This document shows positions 1 to 6,113 of a DNA stretch of 8,940 nucleotides, piece after piece (the first letter of the stretch is position 1; every line of letters starts with the position of its first letter). A program made the translations under genes and the position numbers. The stretch is from Armatimonadota bacterium (GTDB lineage: Bacteria > Armatimonadota > Fimbriimonadia > Fimbriimonadales > ATM1): contig RFHN01000166.1 of the NCBI GenBank assembly GCA_003695835.1, forward strand, positions 1 through 8,940. Direction: 5' to 3'. The notes under the pieces were generated by a model. The model saw only the letters and a list, made by a program, of their open reading frames with translations, did no database searches and was not told the DNA's origin.

Positions 1-471
1 CTGGTCCTTCCCGTCCGCAGTCTTCAGCGTGAGCGCGTCACCCCAAATGATGTTCTTGCGGAGTACGTAGCGAGCGGACTCGAGGCAATCGGGTTTGATC
101 TTCTTCTTAAAGCGTTCGGCGTAGCGACCCTCGAAGAAGGCAAAGAGCCTCGACCGGCATTCGTCCACGTTGTCCGGAAGCAACTCGATGCCGTAGAGTG
201 CGGACACGGCGGTGACGGCCGCTCGCTCCCACTCGTACTGGCTCTTCCGGTAGCGGGCGTCTACGACGTCCAGCTTCCGCCGGAGAATCTCGATCAGGAA
301 GTTTCCCGTGCCGCAAGCCGGCTCTAGGAAGCGCGACTCGATCCGTTCGGTCTCCTGCTTGACGAGGTCCAGCATGTCGTTGACGATGTGCTCCGGGGTC
401 ATAACCTCGCCGTGCTGGGCGACCCGTTCTTTGGATTTGATTAGCGGCGCCGAGTGGGCAGGCTTGCTCAT
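1..471 (-). CDS. Adenine-specific (N-6) DNA methyltransferase, N-terminal part; runs off the left edge
   Basis: The visible 157 residues are the N-terminal part of an S-adenosylmethionine-dependent DNA adenine methylase. An opening segment with KSKERVAQHGEVMTP and HIVNDMLDLV (about residues 12-37) matches the TP-x-x-I/V-x-x-ML entry seen in Eco57I/type I-like N6 methylases. Motif I follows as FLEPACGTGNFLIEIL (48-63), the SAM-binding loop. Residues 92-97 (LYGIEL) fit the acidic motif II strand, and IIWGDAL (141-147) fits motif III. The catalytic NPPY motif IV is not yet reached, so it should lie left of the window. The start at 471 was chosen because a candidate promoter ends just upstream; an in-frame ATG at 495 would add eight residues (MTGRNSKR). 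Neither start has a strong ribosome binding site. Role: host DNA modification, either as an orphan enzyme or in a restriction-modification pair; no partner is visible to the right, so any nuclease would lie to the left. Confidence 0.87.
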   Translation of the reverse strand, partial: MSKPAHSAPLIKSKERVAQHGEVMTPEHIVNDMLDLVKQETERIESRFLEPACGTGNFLIEILRRKLDVVDARYRKSQYEWERAAVTAVSALYGIELLPDNVDECRSRLFAFFEGRYAERFKKKIKPDCLESARYVLRKNIIWGDALTLKTADGKDQ

Positions 472-481
472 CCGTTTAGAG

Positions 482-511
482 TTTCTACCCGTCATTTGCC
501 CAACCTGTCAA
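482..511 (-). promoter_or_regulatory. Candidate sigma-70-type promoter for the DNA methyltransferase
   Basis: On the minus strand a perfect -35 hexamer TTGACA (511 to 506) is followed after 18 bases by TAGAAA (487 to 482), a 4/6 match to the -10 consensus. Transcription would begin near 475, only about four bases before the ATG at 471, which would make the transcript almost leaderless and exclude the upstream ATG at 495. The -35 box abuts the T-rich tail of the preceding terminator, a compact arrangement consistent with a new transcription unit starting here. Inferred from sequence match only. Confidence 0.38.
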
Positions 512-557
512 GCAAAGAAACACCCCCGCCCGTCTCGGTCTGATTGGGGCGGGGGTG
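511..557 (-). terminator. Rho-independent terminator after the DUF4382 lipoprotein gene
   Basis: On the minus strand the arm CACCCCCGCCC (557 to 547) pairs perfectly over 11 bp with GGGCGGGGGTG (531 to 521), with a 15-base loop (546-532). The stem is followed directly by the T-rich run TTTCTTTGCT (520-511). It lies 23 bases past the stop codon of the lipoprotein gene, so it should end that gene and any upstream co-transcribed genes, insulating the methyltransferase gene. Confidence 0.8.
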
Positions 558-580
558 GGTGGGCTGGGAGGTTGGGTGCG

Positions 581-1981
581 TCAGTCTTCCAGTTTGATTC
601 GACTGGCGCGGATTGTGTTGGTGCCCGAGTCGTAGATCCCTTTTGCTTCGGCGCGCGGCCATTGGAGCAGGGCTTGCTCCGTGACCGGGTCGCCGCTGCG
701 CAGGAAGACCGTTTCGTCCGTCCACGTAACGTTCACCGTGGTGCCTTGTGGTTGGAACCCTTCGACGTCGAAGATGTTCGTCAGCGTCATCGTGTTGGCG
801 TTGAGGTTCACGTTTGTGATATTGCCGGTGGCTTCGGCTTCGCCGCCGCCTCCGCCTCCACCGCCGCCGTTGTTGTCATCCTCGAGGGTGATGCGCGTGG
901 CGTGGAGGGTGTTCGTGTTCGGGTCGTAGGTTCCCTTGACTTCCGAGAACGGCCACTGGTTGAGCGCATTCTCGTCCACCTGGACTCCGGACCGTCGGAA
1001 GAAGGTGCTGTCGTCCCAAGTGATGTTGATCGTGCTGCTCCGTGGTAGGAATCCTTCGATCTCGGTCAGGTCGGTGAGTTGCATGGTGTTGGCGTTGAGG
1101 TCCACGTTGGTATGTCGGCCTCGGGCTTCGTGTTCGCCGGAGCCTCCGCCCCCTCCGCCGCCGTCTTCCACCTTGATGGCGGAGGCGTTGAGCACGCTGC
1201 TACCCGTCGCAAAGACCCCTCGTACCTCTACGAGCTGTCCGTTGCTCAGGACGGCGGGGCCGCCGTTCGAGCTCTTGTAGATCGGCGTGTTGTCGTTGTA
1301 GGACACTCGGATCGCCGCGCCGGAGAGGGGCTGCAGGGTGAACTGCGTGGTCGAGAGATTGGAGACGGTGCCCTTGTATTCGAGCGACTCGTGTCGGCTG
1401 GAATCGTCCAGGCCGTTGCCGCTTCCGCGTCGGAACGCCGGGTTGACTTCGCCCGAGCCGTTGAGGCTCCAGTTCGCGAGGTCAATGTCCAAGACGAAGT
1501 TGCTCGTGCCCGGCACGGTGAGCGCCGGTGTGAGAGTAACGGAGAGCACCGGCCGGCCCGAGTTATCTCTTGGGAGGGAAGAATCGTAGTTCTTGATTTG
1601 TCCTTGAGTGTTGCCTGCTGGCACCAGGGTGGTTTCCGGTCCGAGAGTGATTCTCACGGCGTCATAAGACGCTGCTGCGAGCGAGCTGAGAGCGAGGAAC
1701 GCGTAGCGTTCGCCGCTCAAGTCGCGCAGACGCTTCGCGTCAATCACGACTCCCGTCGAGCTTTCCCACGCCGTCGTGAACTGGCCAGTGCTGGCGTTTC
1801 GGTACTCGACCTTGTGTAGGGTCAAATAGACGTGGTCGTAGTCGTCTCGGAACGTGTCGGTCAGGAAGAGGCCGACGCCGCTTGAGCCGGCGCCACCGGA
1901 TGATCCCCCTCCGCCGCACGCGAAGCCGAGGATCGCGGTGAGCACGGCGATCAGTGAAAGCAGGATATGTTTCTTCTGCAT
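581..1981 (-). CDS. DUF4382 lipoprotein with three DUF5666-like modules
   Basis: This 466-residue protein looks like an exported lipoprotein. A basic N-terminus (MQKK), a hydrophobic stretch (6-19) and a possible lipobox G-F-A-C (Cys22) are followed by a Gly/Ser-rich spacer. Residues about 33-185 read as a DUF4382 domain: GLFLTD near its start, the helper segment VYLTLHKVEY (51-60), SYDAVRITLG (105-114) and NFVLDIDLA (161-169). Three beta-rich modules resembling DUF5666 follow, at about 201-272, 288-368 and 386-466. The last two are close duplicates, each preceded by a poly-Gly linker (274-280 and 372-380). No catalytic motif is visible; the biochemical role of these domains is unknown, and a cell-surface or periplasmic structural/binding role is an inference. 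The ATG at 1981 gives a sensible signal peptide, but its ribosome binding site is weak (an AAGGA lies about 22 bases upstream). It is last in the leftward gene set and is closed by a terminator. Confidence 0.85.
   Translation of the reverse strand: MQKKHILLSLIAVLTAILGFACGGGGSSGGAGSSGVGLFLTDTFRDDYDHVYLTLHKVEYRNASTGQFTTAWESSTGVVIDAKRLRDLSGERYAFLALSSLAAASYDAVRITLGPETTLVPAGNTQGQIKNYDSSLPRDNSGRPVLSVTLTPALTVPGTSNFVLDIDLANWSLNGSGEVNPAFRRGSGNGLDDSSRHESLEYKGTVSNLSTTQFTLQPLSGAAIRVSYNDNTPIYKSSNGGPAVLSNGQLVEVRGVFATGSSVLNASAIKVEDGGGGGGGSGEHEARGRHTNVDLNANTMQLTDLTEIEGFLPRSSTINITWDDSTFFRRSGVQVDENALNQWPFSEVKGTYDPNTNTLHATRITLEDDNNGGGGGGGGGEAEATGNITNVNLNANTMTLTNIFDVEGFQPQGTTVNVTWTDETVFLRSGDPVTEQALLQWPRAEAKGIYDSGTNTIRASRIKLED
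584..826 (-). repeat. DUF5666-like tandem module, copy B (81 codons)
   Basis: Encodes residues 386-466 of the lipoprotein, ending exactly at its stop codon. By hand alignment without gaps, about 47 of 81 residues are identical to copy A, including the shared blocks LNANTM, RSG, QWP and TNT and the closing R-I-x-L-E-D. A nine-glycine linker (842-868) precedes it. Confidence 0.8.
878..1120 (-). repeat. DUF5666-like tandem module, copy A (81 codons)
   Basis: Encodes residues 288-368 of the lipoprotein and has the same length as copy B with no gap needed. It is preceded by a seven-glycine linker (1142-1162) and the short charged stretch GEHEARG. The more distant first module (residues about 201-272) shares only the general beta pattern and the closing A-x-x-I-K-V-E-D. 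Confidence 0.8.
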
Positions 1982-2070
1982 ACCAACCAGGATACCGGCA
2001 ATCCTTCCCCTGATACCGCCAGCCAGAGTATCCGGCGAAAATCCGCGCGGAACCCAATAGTTCTGCGGGG

Positions 2071-3243
2071 CTACTGGACCTCGTTCGCGAGGACTTTCCG
2101 CTGAATCTCCGCCCGGATCAGCGAGCCTTGACGGCTGACCGCGACCTTACAGACCGAGCCGACGTCTCCCTCGAGCGCCGCTTCCACCTGTTCGGGGGTC
2201 ATCGTCGTTACGCTTTTTCCGTCAATGACTCGAAGGCGGTCGCCGTCCTTGATCCCCGCAGCCTCGGCGGGGCCACCCTTGAAGACGCCAAAGACGACAT
2301 AGTCTCCGCTCTCGGTGTGTTGCACACGGAAGCCTACGTGTCCCTTGTGCGGATCGGTTACCTTGCCGCTCCAGTTTTCGAGCCAAACGTATCGGCGCTC
2401 GTAGTCGAAGATGATGTTGAAGTGCTTGAGGAAGCCGAAGCCGACGGTGCCATCGGAATCCGCGCCCGAGCTGGGCAGGTCAATCACGCTCCAGATGGAG
2501 TCTTCGACGGGCACGCCGAAGATCTCGCATTTGGGAATCCGGACGTAGAAGCTGTCCACCGGGCCTGAGGCGACCCACGCGGTAGTCAGAAAGTCGGGCT
2601 TGCGGTTCGGATCCCAAAGTCCGACGCGCTCCAGAGATTCCTTGTGCGTCGTCGCGTAGAACGCGTTCCCCGTGTCGAGCGCGAGGTAGAGAGGCTTTCC
2701 GTTGACGGTTGCCGTCAGCTCGATGGCGTTGATGCCTCGCGGAAGCATCTTGACGAGGAAGGTTCGCTTGTTGTCAGGCGTGCGTTTCGTGATGTCCACC
2801 GACCGCGGGTGGAAGATGAACTTCTGCTTCTCGAAGTTGATCTCCGTGACGTAATTCATGATTGGCTCAAGCCCCATGATCCCGTCCGTATGGGTGCCGT
2901 AGCTGAAGGTCATGTGCGCCAGAGGCTGTTGAACGATCTCGCCCATCGGCCCACTCAGCGAGAGGCCCCCGATTTGGAAGCTCTGGATCGGTACGGTCTT
3001 CACCTCAAACTCGCCGACGAAGTCGCGGAGACGTGCCGTGCCGGTCGCCTTCCCGAGGTTGATCTGGTCGTTCACGACGAGCCACCCGCCGAAGCCGGTG
3101 TCGAACATGCACGAGATCTTTCGCCCATTGACCATCACATCCACGATGATGGCGTCGTCCCCAAGGCGGAACGGCGCCTCGACCGGAGCGGTCAGCTGGC
3201 TTGCCGAAGAGAGCAGTGCGACGGAGAGCAGGGTGGCAATCAT
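2071..3243 (-). CDS. Exported double-domain aspartyl protease with C-terminal PDZ domain
   Basis: A 390-residue retropepsin-like protease made of two tandem aspartyl halves and a PDZ domain. The first half (about 28-145) has FDTGFGG with catalytic-type Asp48, and the hydrophobic-Gly partner motif DGIMGLEP (120-127). The second half (about 165-290) has LDTGNA with Asp190 and DGTVGFGFL (264-272), followed by FNIIFDY. Two DTG sites in one chain suggest an intramolecular pseudo-dimer, as in pepsin. The PDZ domain (about 303-375) carries GGPAEAAGIKDGDRL, the usual post-loop signature, and may recruit substrates or C-termini. Residues 1-19 form a short hydrophobic export signal without basic residues, so the enzyme probably acts outside the inner membrane. 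The start is fixed by an in-frame stop five codons upstream; AGAAGGA lies unusually close to the ATG. It begins 42 bases after the preceding TPR gene and is probably co-transcribed. Substrates are unknown. Confidence 0.85.
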   Translation of the reverse strand: MIATLLSVALLSSASQLTAPVEAPFRLGDDAIIVDVMVNGRKISCMFDTGFGGWLVVNDQINLGKATGTARLRDFVGEFEVKTVPIQSFQIGGLSLSGPMGEIVQQPLAHMTFSYGTHTDGIMGLEPIMNYVTEINFEKQKFIFHPRSVDITKRTPDNKRTFLVKMLPRGINAIELTATVNGKPLYLALDTGNAFYATTHKESLERVGLWDPNRKPDFLTTAWVASGPVDSFYVRIPKCEIFGVPVEDSIWSVIDLPSSGADSDGTVGFGFLKHFNIIFDYERRYVWLENWSGKVTDPHKGHVGFRVQHTESGDYVVFGVFKGGPAEAAGIKDGDRLRVIDGKSVTTMTPEQVEAALEGDVGSVCKVAVSRQGSLIRAEIQRKVLANEVQ

Positions 3244-3285
3244 CTTCCTTCTGAATTAGTATACGCGAAACCTGGTCAGGGCGGT

Positions 3286-4179
3286 TCACCGCGCGGTGGC
3301 GGCTTTCCTCGTCGTCACCCAGTAGGCGATGAACAGGATCGGGGTGAGCAGGTGAAGGTAGCACAGACAGCACGGGGCGAGGACGATGCCCACGATCCCT
3401 GCGGCAAGGGCGCCCGATTCGGGTCGCCGATCCACCATGTCCATGATCCACAGGGTCAGGAAACCGACGACCGTAATCATGAGAAACACGGTGGCGGGCA
3501 GGAATTCATTCAGCAGTTGCTCGAAGATCGCGAACTGGTCGCTCGGCGCAGCGTTCTCGAACCCTTGGATGGCTTGCACATTCGCAAAGAGCCACGCGTA
3601 GAGGATCACAAGCGAGACGACGTGGAGCGCCCAGGCGGTCCAGAGCAGACCTTCCCACAACTTTTCGTTCCGCTCGATAAACCTCGATGAGTGGGTCGGG
3701 ATCGGCGCAAGCCCCGGGTTATAGTACGGAGCCACGGGCGGTTGGTAGGTCGTTGGAGAAGCGACGACCGGTGGCGGTTCGTCCGATGCTCTCGAAGGGA
3801 AGGGCCCCGGGGCAGCGGTTTCCCGTTCGAGCTGCTGCTTCGGTTTGAGGGCGCCGGCGTGGTTGGGGTCGAGCGAAAGGGCCTGATTGGTTGCTTCCAG
3901 GGCGCGCGCCTTCTCTCCGATTTGGTAGAGGTGGGCGGCCAAATTGAAATGCGCGCGGGCGCTATCCGGCGCGAGGGCGGTAGCGCGCTCCAGAGCCGCG
4001 GTCGCCTCGTGACCGCGGCCCAACTTCGAGAGAGCGACACCGAGCAAGCCATGAGCCTCGCTGGAGTCCGGGTTCAGCTCCAGCGCCTGGCGAGCGAACT
4101 CTTCCGCCTTCTGGTACCGCTCAGCCCGAATGCACTCCCGGGCTTGGGAGAGAAACTGCTCGAGGGCCGACTCGTCCAC
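3286..4179 (-). CDS. TPR protein with Pro-rich linker and membrane-spanning C-terminus
   Basis: A 297-residue protein of three parts. Residues about 7-107 hold three tetratricopeptide repeats, seen as the recurring pattern A-x-x-x-L-x-x-x-P and G-x-x-x-x-x-G (for example EEFARQALELNPDSSEAH, then ALERATALAPDSARAHFNLA). A Pro-rich linker (about 125-162) follows. The C-terminal half has hydrophobic segments at about 177-199, 227-247 and 257-289, the last long enough for one or two helices and containing a Cys cluster APCCLCY (268-274). The TPR part would present a protein-binding scaffold next to the membrane; the partner is not known. The start is a GTG only 3 nt after the stop of the upstream TPR gene, pointing to translational coupling, and no strong ribosome binding site is seen. 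TPR repeats resemble those of the neighbour, so the two may be related by duplication. No enzymatic motif is visible. Confidence 0.82.
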   Translation of the reverse strand: MDESALEQFLSQARECIRAERYQKAEEFARQALELNPDSSEAHGLLGVALSKLGRGHEATAALERATALAPDSARAHFNLAAHLYQIGEKARALEATNQALSLDPNHAGALKPKQQLERETAAPGPFPSRASDEPPPVVASPTTYQPPVAPYYNPGLAPIPTHSSRFIERNEKLWEGLLWTAWALHVVSLVILYAWLFANVQAIQGFENAAPSDQFAIFEQLLNEFLPATVFLMITVVGFLTLWIMDMVDRRPESGALAAGIVGIVLAPCCLCYLHLLTPILFIAYWVTTRKAATAR

Positions 4180-4182
4180 GCG

Positions 4183-4704
4183 TTACTGGTTGTTCGTTGG
4201 CGGTGGCGGAGGCGGCGGCGCGTTCTCATCCCCTTGCTCGGCAAGCGGATCGTAGGGAGCCTGCGGCTTCTCCTGCTTGTAGTGGTAGGCGGAACCCTTC
4301 TGATCGCCGATGGACGCGAGGTAGGGGGCGGCCTCCGTGTGCGTAACCTTCTCCAGCTCCTTCAGCAGCACGGCGGCCTGCTTGAACTTGCCGTCGCAGC
4401 GGATCGCCTCCTGACACATCGCGATGGCTTCGTTGTTCCGCCCCAGCTTCACCTGGTTCACCGCGAGGTTGTAATAGTGCTCAGGGTGGTAAGGGGCTTG
4501 CTGGATCGCCCTCTGCAAGGGCTCGACCGCCTCTTCCAACCGGCCGGCGGACGCCAGGGCGATACCGAGGGCGGAGTATGCCGCAGCGTCTCGCGGATCC
4601 TCGTCAATCGCGTTTCGGGCGGCGTCAATCGCCTGGTCGTACTTCTGTTGTCGGATGAGGTCTACGGCCTCCTGGACAAGTTCGCGTAGTGGTTGGTTTG
4701 CCAT
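4183..4704 (-). CDS. Small soluble TPR protein with poly-Pro tail
   Basis: A 173-residue protein with about three tetratricopeptide repeats (residues 7-108), visible as YDQAIDAARNAIDEDPRDAA, then LEEAVEPLQRAIQQAP and NNEAIAMCQEAIRCDGKF. The tail (about 125-173) is polar and probably disordered, with the tyrosine-rich stretch SAYHYKQEKPQAPYDP and a run of seven prolines near the end. No signal peptide or membrane segment is seen, so it is likely cytoplasmic. The ATG at 4704 follows a good Shine-Dalgarno sequence. It is the first gene of the leftward set, 3 nt ahead of the membrane TPR gene, and the two products probably act together. TPR domains bind other proteins, but the sequence gives no clue to the partner. 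Confidence 0.82.
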   Translation of the reverse strand: MANQPLRELVQEAVDLIRQQKYDQAIDAARNAIDEDPRDAAAYSALGIALASAGRLEEAVEPLQRAIQQAPYHPEHYYNLAVNQVKLGRNNEAIAMCQEAIRCDGKFKQAAVLLKELEKVTHTEAAPYLASIGDQKGSAYHYKQEKPQAPYDPLAEQGDENAPPPPPPPTNNQ

Positions 4705-4710
4705 TTCGTT

Positions 4711-4716
4711 TCCTCT
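4711..4716 (-). promoter_or_regulatory. Ribosome binding site of the small TPR gene
   Basis: AGAGGA on the minus strand, six bases before the ATG at 4704. It supports that start over internal alternatives. Confidence 0.7.
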
Positions 4717-4823
4717 CGGGTAGATATAGACGGGCTAACCCACCCGGATTACGCGATGGTACCCTCTCAATCGGGTAAGAATGGGCATCGCTCGCGCATT
4801 TCGGGCGAACATCTTTGAGAATC

Positions 4824-4829
4824 AGGAGG
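4824..4829 (+). promoter_or_regulatory. Ribosome binding site that fixes the livK start
   Basis: A perfect AGGAGG lies nine bases before the ATG at 4839. A TTG at 4815 is in frame and would give a longer product, but it lies upstream of and overlaps this site, so the ATG is the better start; it also yields a standard MKK lipoprotein signal. Confidence 0.85.
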
Positions 4830-4838
4830 CTGACGACA

Positions 4839-6104
4839 ATGAAAAAGGCAGTTTGGCTGACGTTTTTTGCGCTGGCGCTCGCTCTCGGATTTGGCTGCAA
4901 ACCCGCGGGCGAGTCCGGCAACGGTTCTGCGGCGGGTACCGGGTCATCCGGCAGCGGTTCGACCGCAAGTAGCGCTCGCCGTGAGCCGGAAGGCCCGGGG
5001 AACAAGGTTACGGGCGATGTCATCAAGGTCGGTGTTATTGCATCGTTGAACGGCGAGCTTAAGCCTTGGGGCGAAGACTCCGTTCGTGGCATTCGGATGG
5101 CCGTAGACGAGTTCAACGCCGCGGGCGGTTTGGACGGCAAGAAGGTCGAGCTGGTCATTGAAGATACGAACAGCAAGCCGGAGGTCGGGAAGTCCGCGAC
5201 CGAGAAGCTGGTTGCCGAGGACGGCGTTATCGCGGTGCTCGGCGAGATCGCGAGCGGTATTACTCAGCCCGCGGCAGAAGTTTGCTTCCGCTACGGGGTG
5301 CCGATTATCTCCCCCGGCTCGACCCGCGTGGACATCACGAACATCGGAGCGAACGTGTTCCGCGTCTGCTTCACCGACAACTTCCAGGGAGCTGCGCTTG
5401 CCAAGTTCGCTTACGAGGACCTCGGTCTTCGCCGCATTGCGATGCTGACAGACAAGAAGCAGCCCTACTCGACGGGGCTGAGCGACGTATTCCGCCAGGC
5501 GTTCACCAGCTTCGGCGGCGAGATCGTGGACGAGCAGTTCTACGAAGGCGGATCCACGCAGGACTTCAAGCCGCAGCTCACGAACATCAAAGCGAAGAAC
5601 CCCGACGGGCTCTTCTGCTCGGGCTACTTCAACGAGGTGGGCCCCATCGCTCGCCAGAAAGAGATCGTTGGACTCAATGTCCCCATGATCGGTGGTGACG
5701 GCTGGGACAGCGCTGAGTTGCTCGCTTCGGGCGGCAGCGGCATCATCGGAGGATACTGGAGCAACCACTACAGTAACCTCGAGGATCGTCCTGAGGTGAA
5801 GCGCTTCATCGAAGAGTTCAAGAAGCGCTACGGCGGTCCTCCCGCAACTGCCATGGCTCCGCTTGGCTACGACGCCGCGCTCGTCCTTCTCGACGCGCTG
5901 AAGCGGGCGGAATCGCTCGACAGCAAGTCTCTCATGAAGGCGATTGCGGAAACCAAGAACCTTCAAGCGGTTTCCGGCACGATCACGATCGGTCCGGATG
6001 GTAACGCCGAGAAGTCCATCCTCATCCTTCAGGTCACTAAGGAGGCAAGGGACAAACCGGTCAAGCGAATCGAGTTCTTCCGATTCGAGCCGAAATCCAA
6101 CTAA
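4839..6104 (+). CDS. livK: Branched-chain amino acid type ABC transporter substrate-binding lipoprotein
   Basis: A 421-residue periplasmic binding protein of the Leu/Ile/Val type (Peripla_BP_6). The signal MKKAVWLTFFALALALGFGC ends in a lipobox-like G-F-G-C, making Cys20 the likely lipid anchor. A Gly/Ser/Ala/Thr-rich tether (21-56) follows. The binding domain starts at about residue 59 with IKVGVIASLNGELKPWGED, the typical first strand and ligand loop. GGLDGKKVELVIEDT (96-110), LGEIASGITQPAAEV with Ser139 (134-148), PIISPGSTRVDIT (155-167) and YFNEVGPIARQ (263-273) are all at the family-expected places. It captures substrate outside the inner membrane and hands it to LivH/LivM encoded directly downstream. 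Substrate is probably branched-chain amino acids, but this family also takes urea, short amides and other amino acids, so specificity is inferred from the family only. livH begins 9 nt after its stop. Confidence 0.93.
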   Translation: MKKAVWLTFFALALALGFGCKPAGESGNGSAAGTGSSGSGSTASSARREPEGPGNKVTGDVIKVGVIASLNGELKPWGEDSVRGIRMAVDEFNAAGGLDGKKVELVIEDTNSKPEVGKSATEKLVAEDGVIAVLGEIASGITQPAAEVCFRYGVPIISPGSTRVDITNIGANVFRVCFTDNFQGAALAKFAYEDLGLRRIAMLTDKKQPYSTGLSDVFRQAFTSFGGEIVDEQFYEGGSTQDFKPQLTNIKAKNPDGLFCSGYFNEVGPIARQKEIVGLNVPMIGGDGWDSAELLASGGSGIIGGYWSNHYSNLEDRPEVKRFIEEFKKRYGGPPATAMAPLGYDAALVLLDALKRAESLDSKSLMKAIAETKNLQAVSGTITIGPDGNAEKSILILQVTKEARDKPVKRIEFFRFEPKSN

Positions 6105-6113
6105 CACCCGATC

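Larger units (their letters stand above)
4705..4838. promoter_or_regulatory. Divergent intergenic region between the TPR and liv gene sets
   Basis: This 134-bp region must hold the promoters of both the leftward TPR set and the rightward transporter operon, since the first genes start at its two edges. On the minus strand TATATC (4728-4723) could be a -10 box, but no good -35 lies at the proper distance and the start site would fall in the ribosome binding site. On the plus strand only weak -10-like words (AAGAAT at 4777-4782) are seen. No convincing operator palindrome or riboswitch fold was recognised. Confidence 0.4.

Noticed and set aside
842..868. Run of GCC/TCC-like triplets as a microsatellite or tandem repeat element
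   Set aside because: It is explained by the poly-glycine linker encoded on the minus strand, though it may still be slippage-prone.
308..1048. Long plus-strand open frame (246 codons) opposite the lipoprotein gene, and a similar one at 1079-1819
   Set aside because: They are antisense shadows of the high-GC lipoprotein gene: no family motif, no ribosome binding site, and biased Arg/Val-rich composition.
2042..2051. Perfect 10-bp palindrome TCCGCGCGGA followed on the minus strand by TTTT, as a terminator after the protease gene
   Set aside because: There is no loop, so it cannot fold into a proper hairpin, and GC-rich palindromes of this size are expected by chance here.
3258..3263. TATACT on the minus strand as a -10 box for the protease gene
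   Set aside because: Good -10 match, but no acceptable -35 at 16-18 bases and no TGn extension; kept only as a hint in the leader-length finding.
2644..3690. Plus-strand open frame of 348 codons opposite the protease and membrane TPR genes
   Set aside because: Arg/Glu/Asp-rich shadow spanning two real opposite-strand genes and the gap between them; no motif.
4781..4972. Short plus-strand frame starting in the divergent intergenic region, a possible leader peptide for the liv operon
   Set aside because: It runs 134 bases into livK in another frame, has no ribosome binding site and lacks any run of Leu/Ile/Val codons expected of an attenuator leader.
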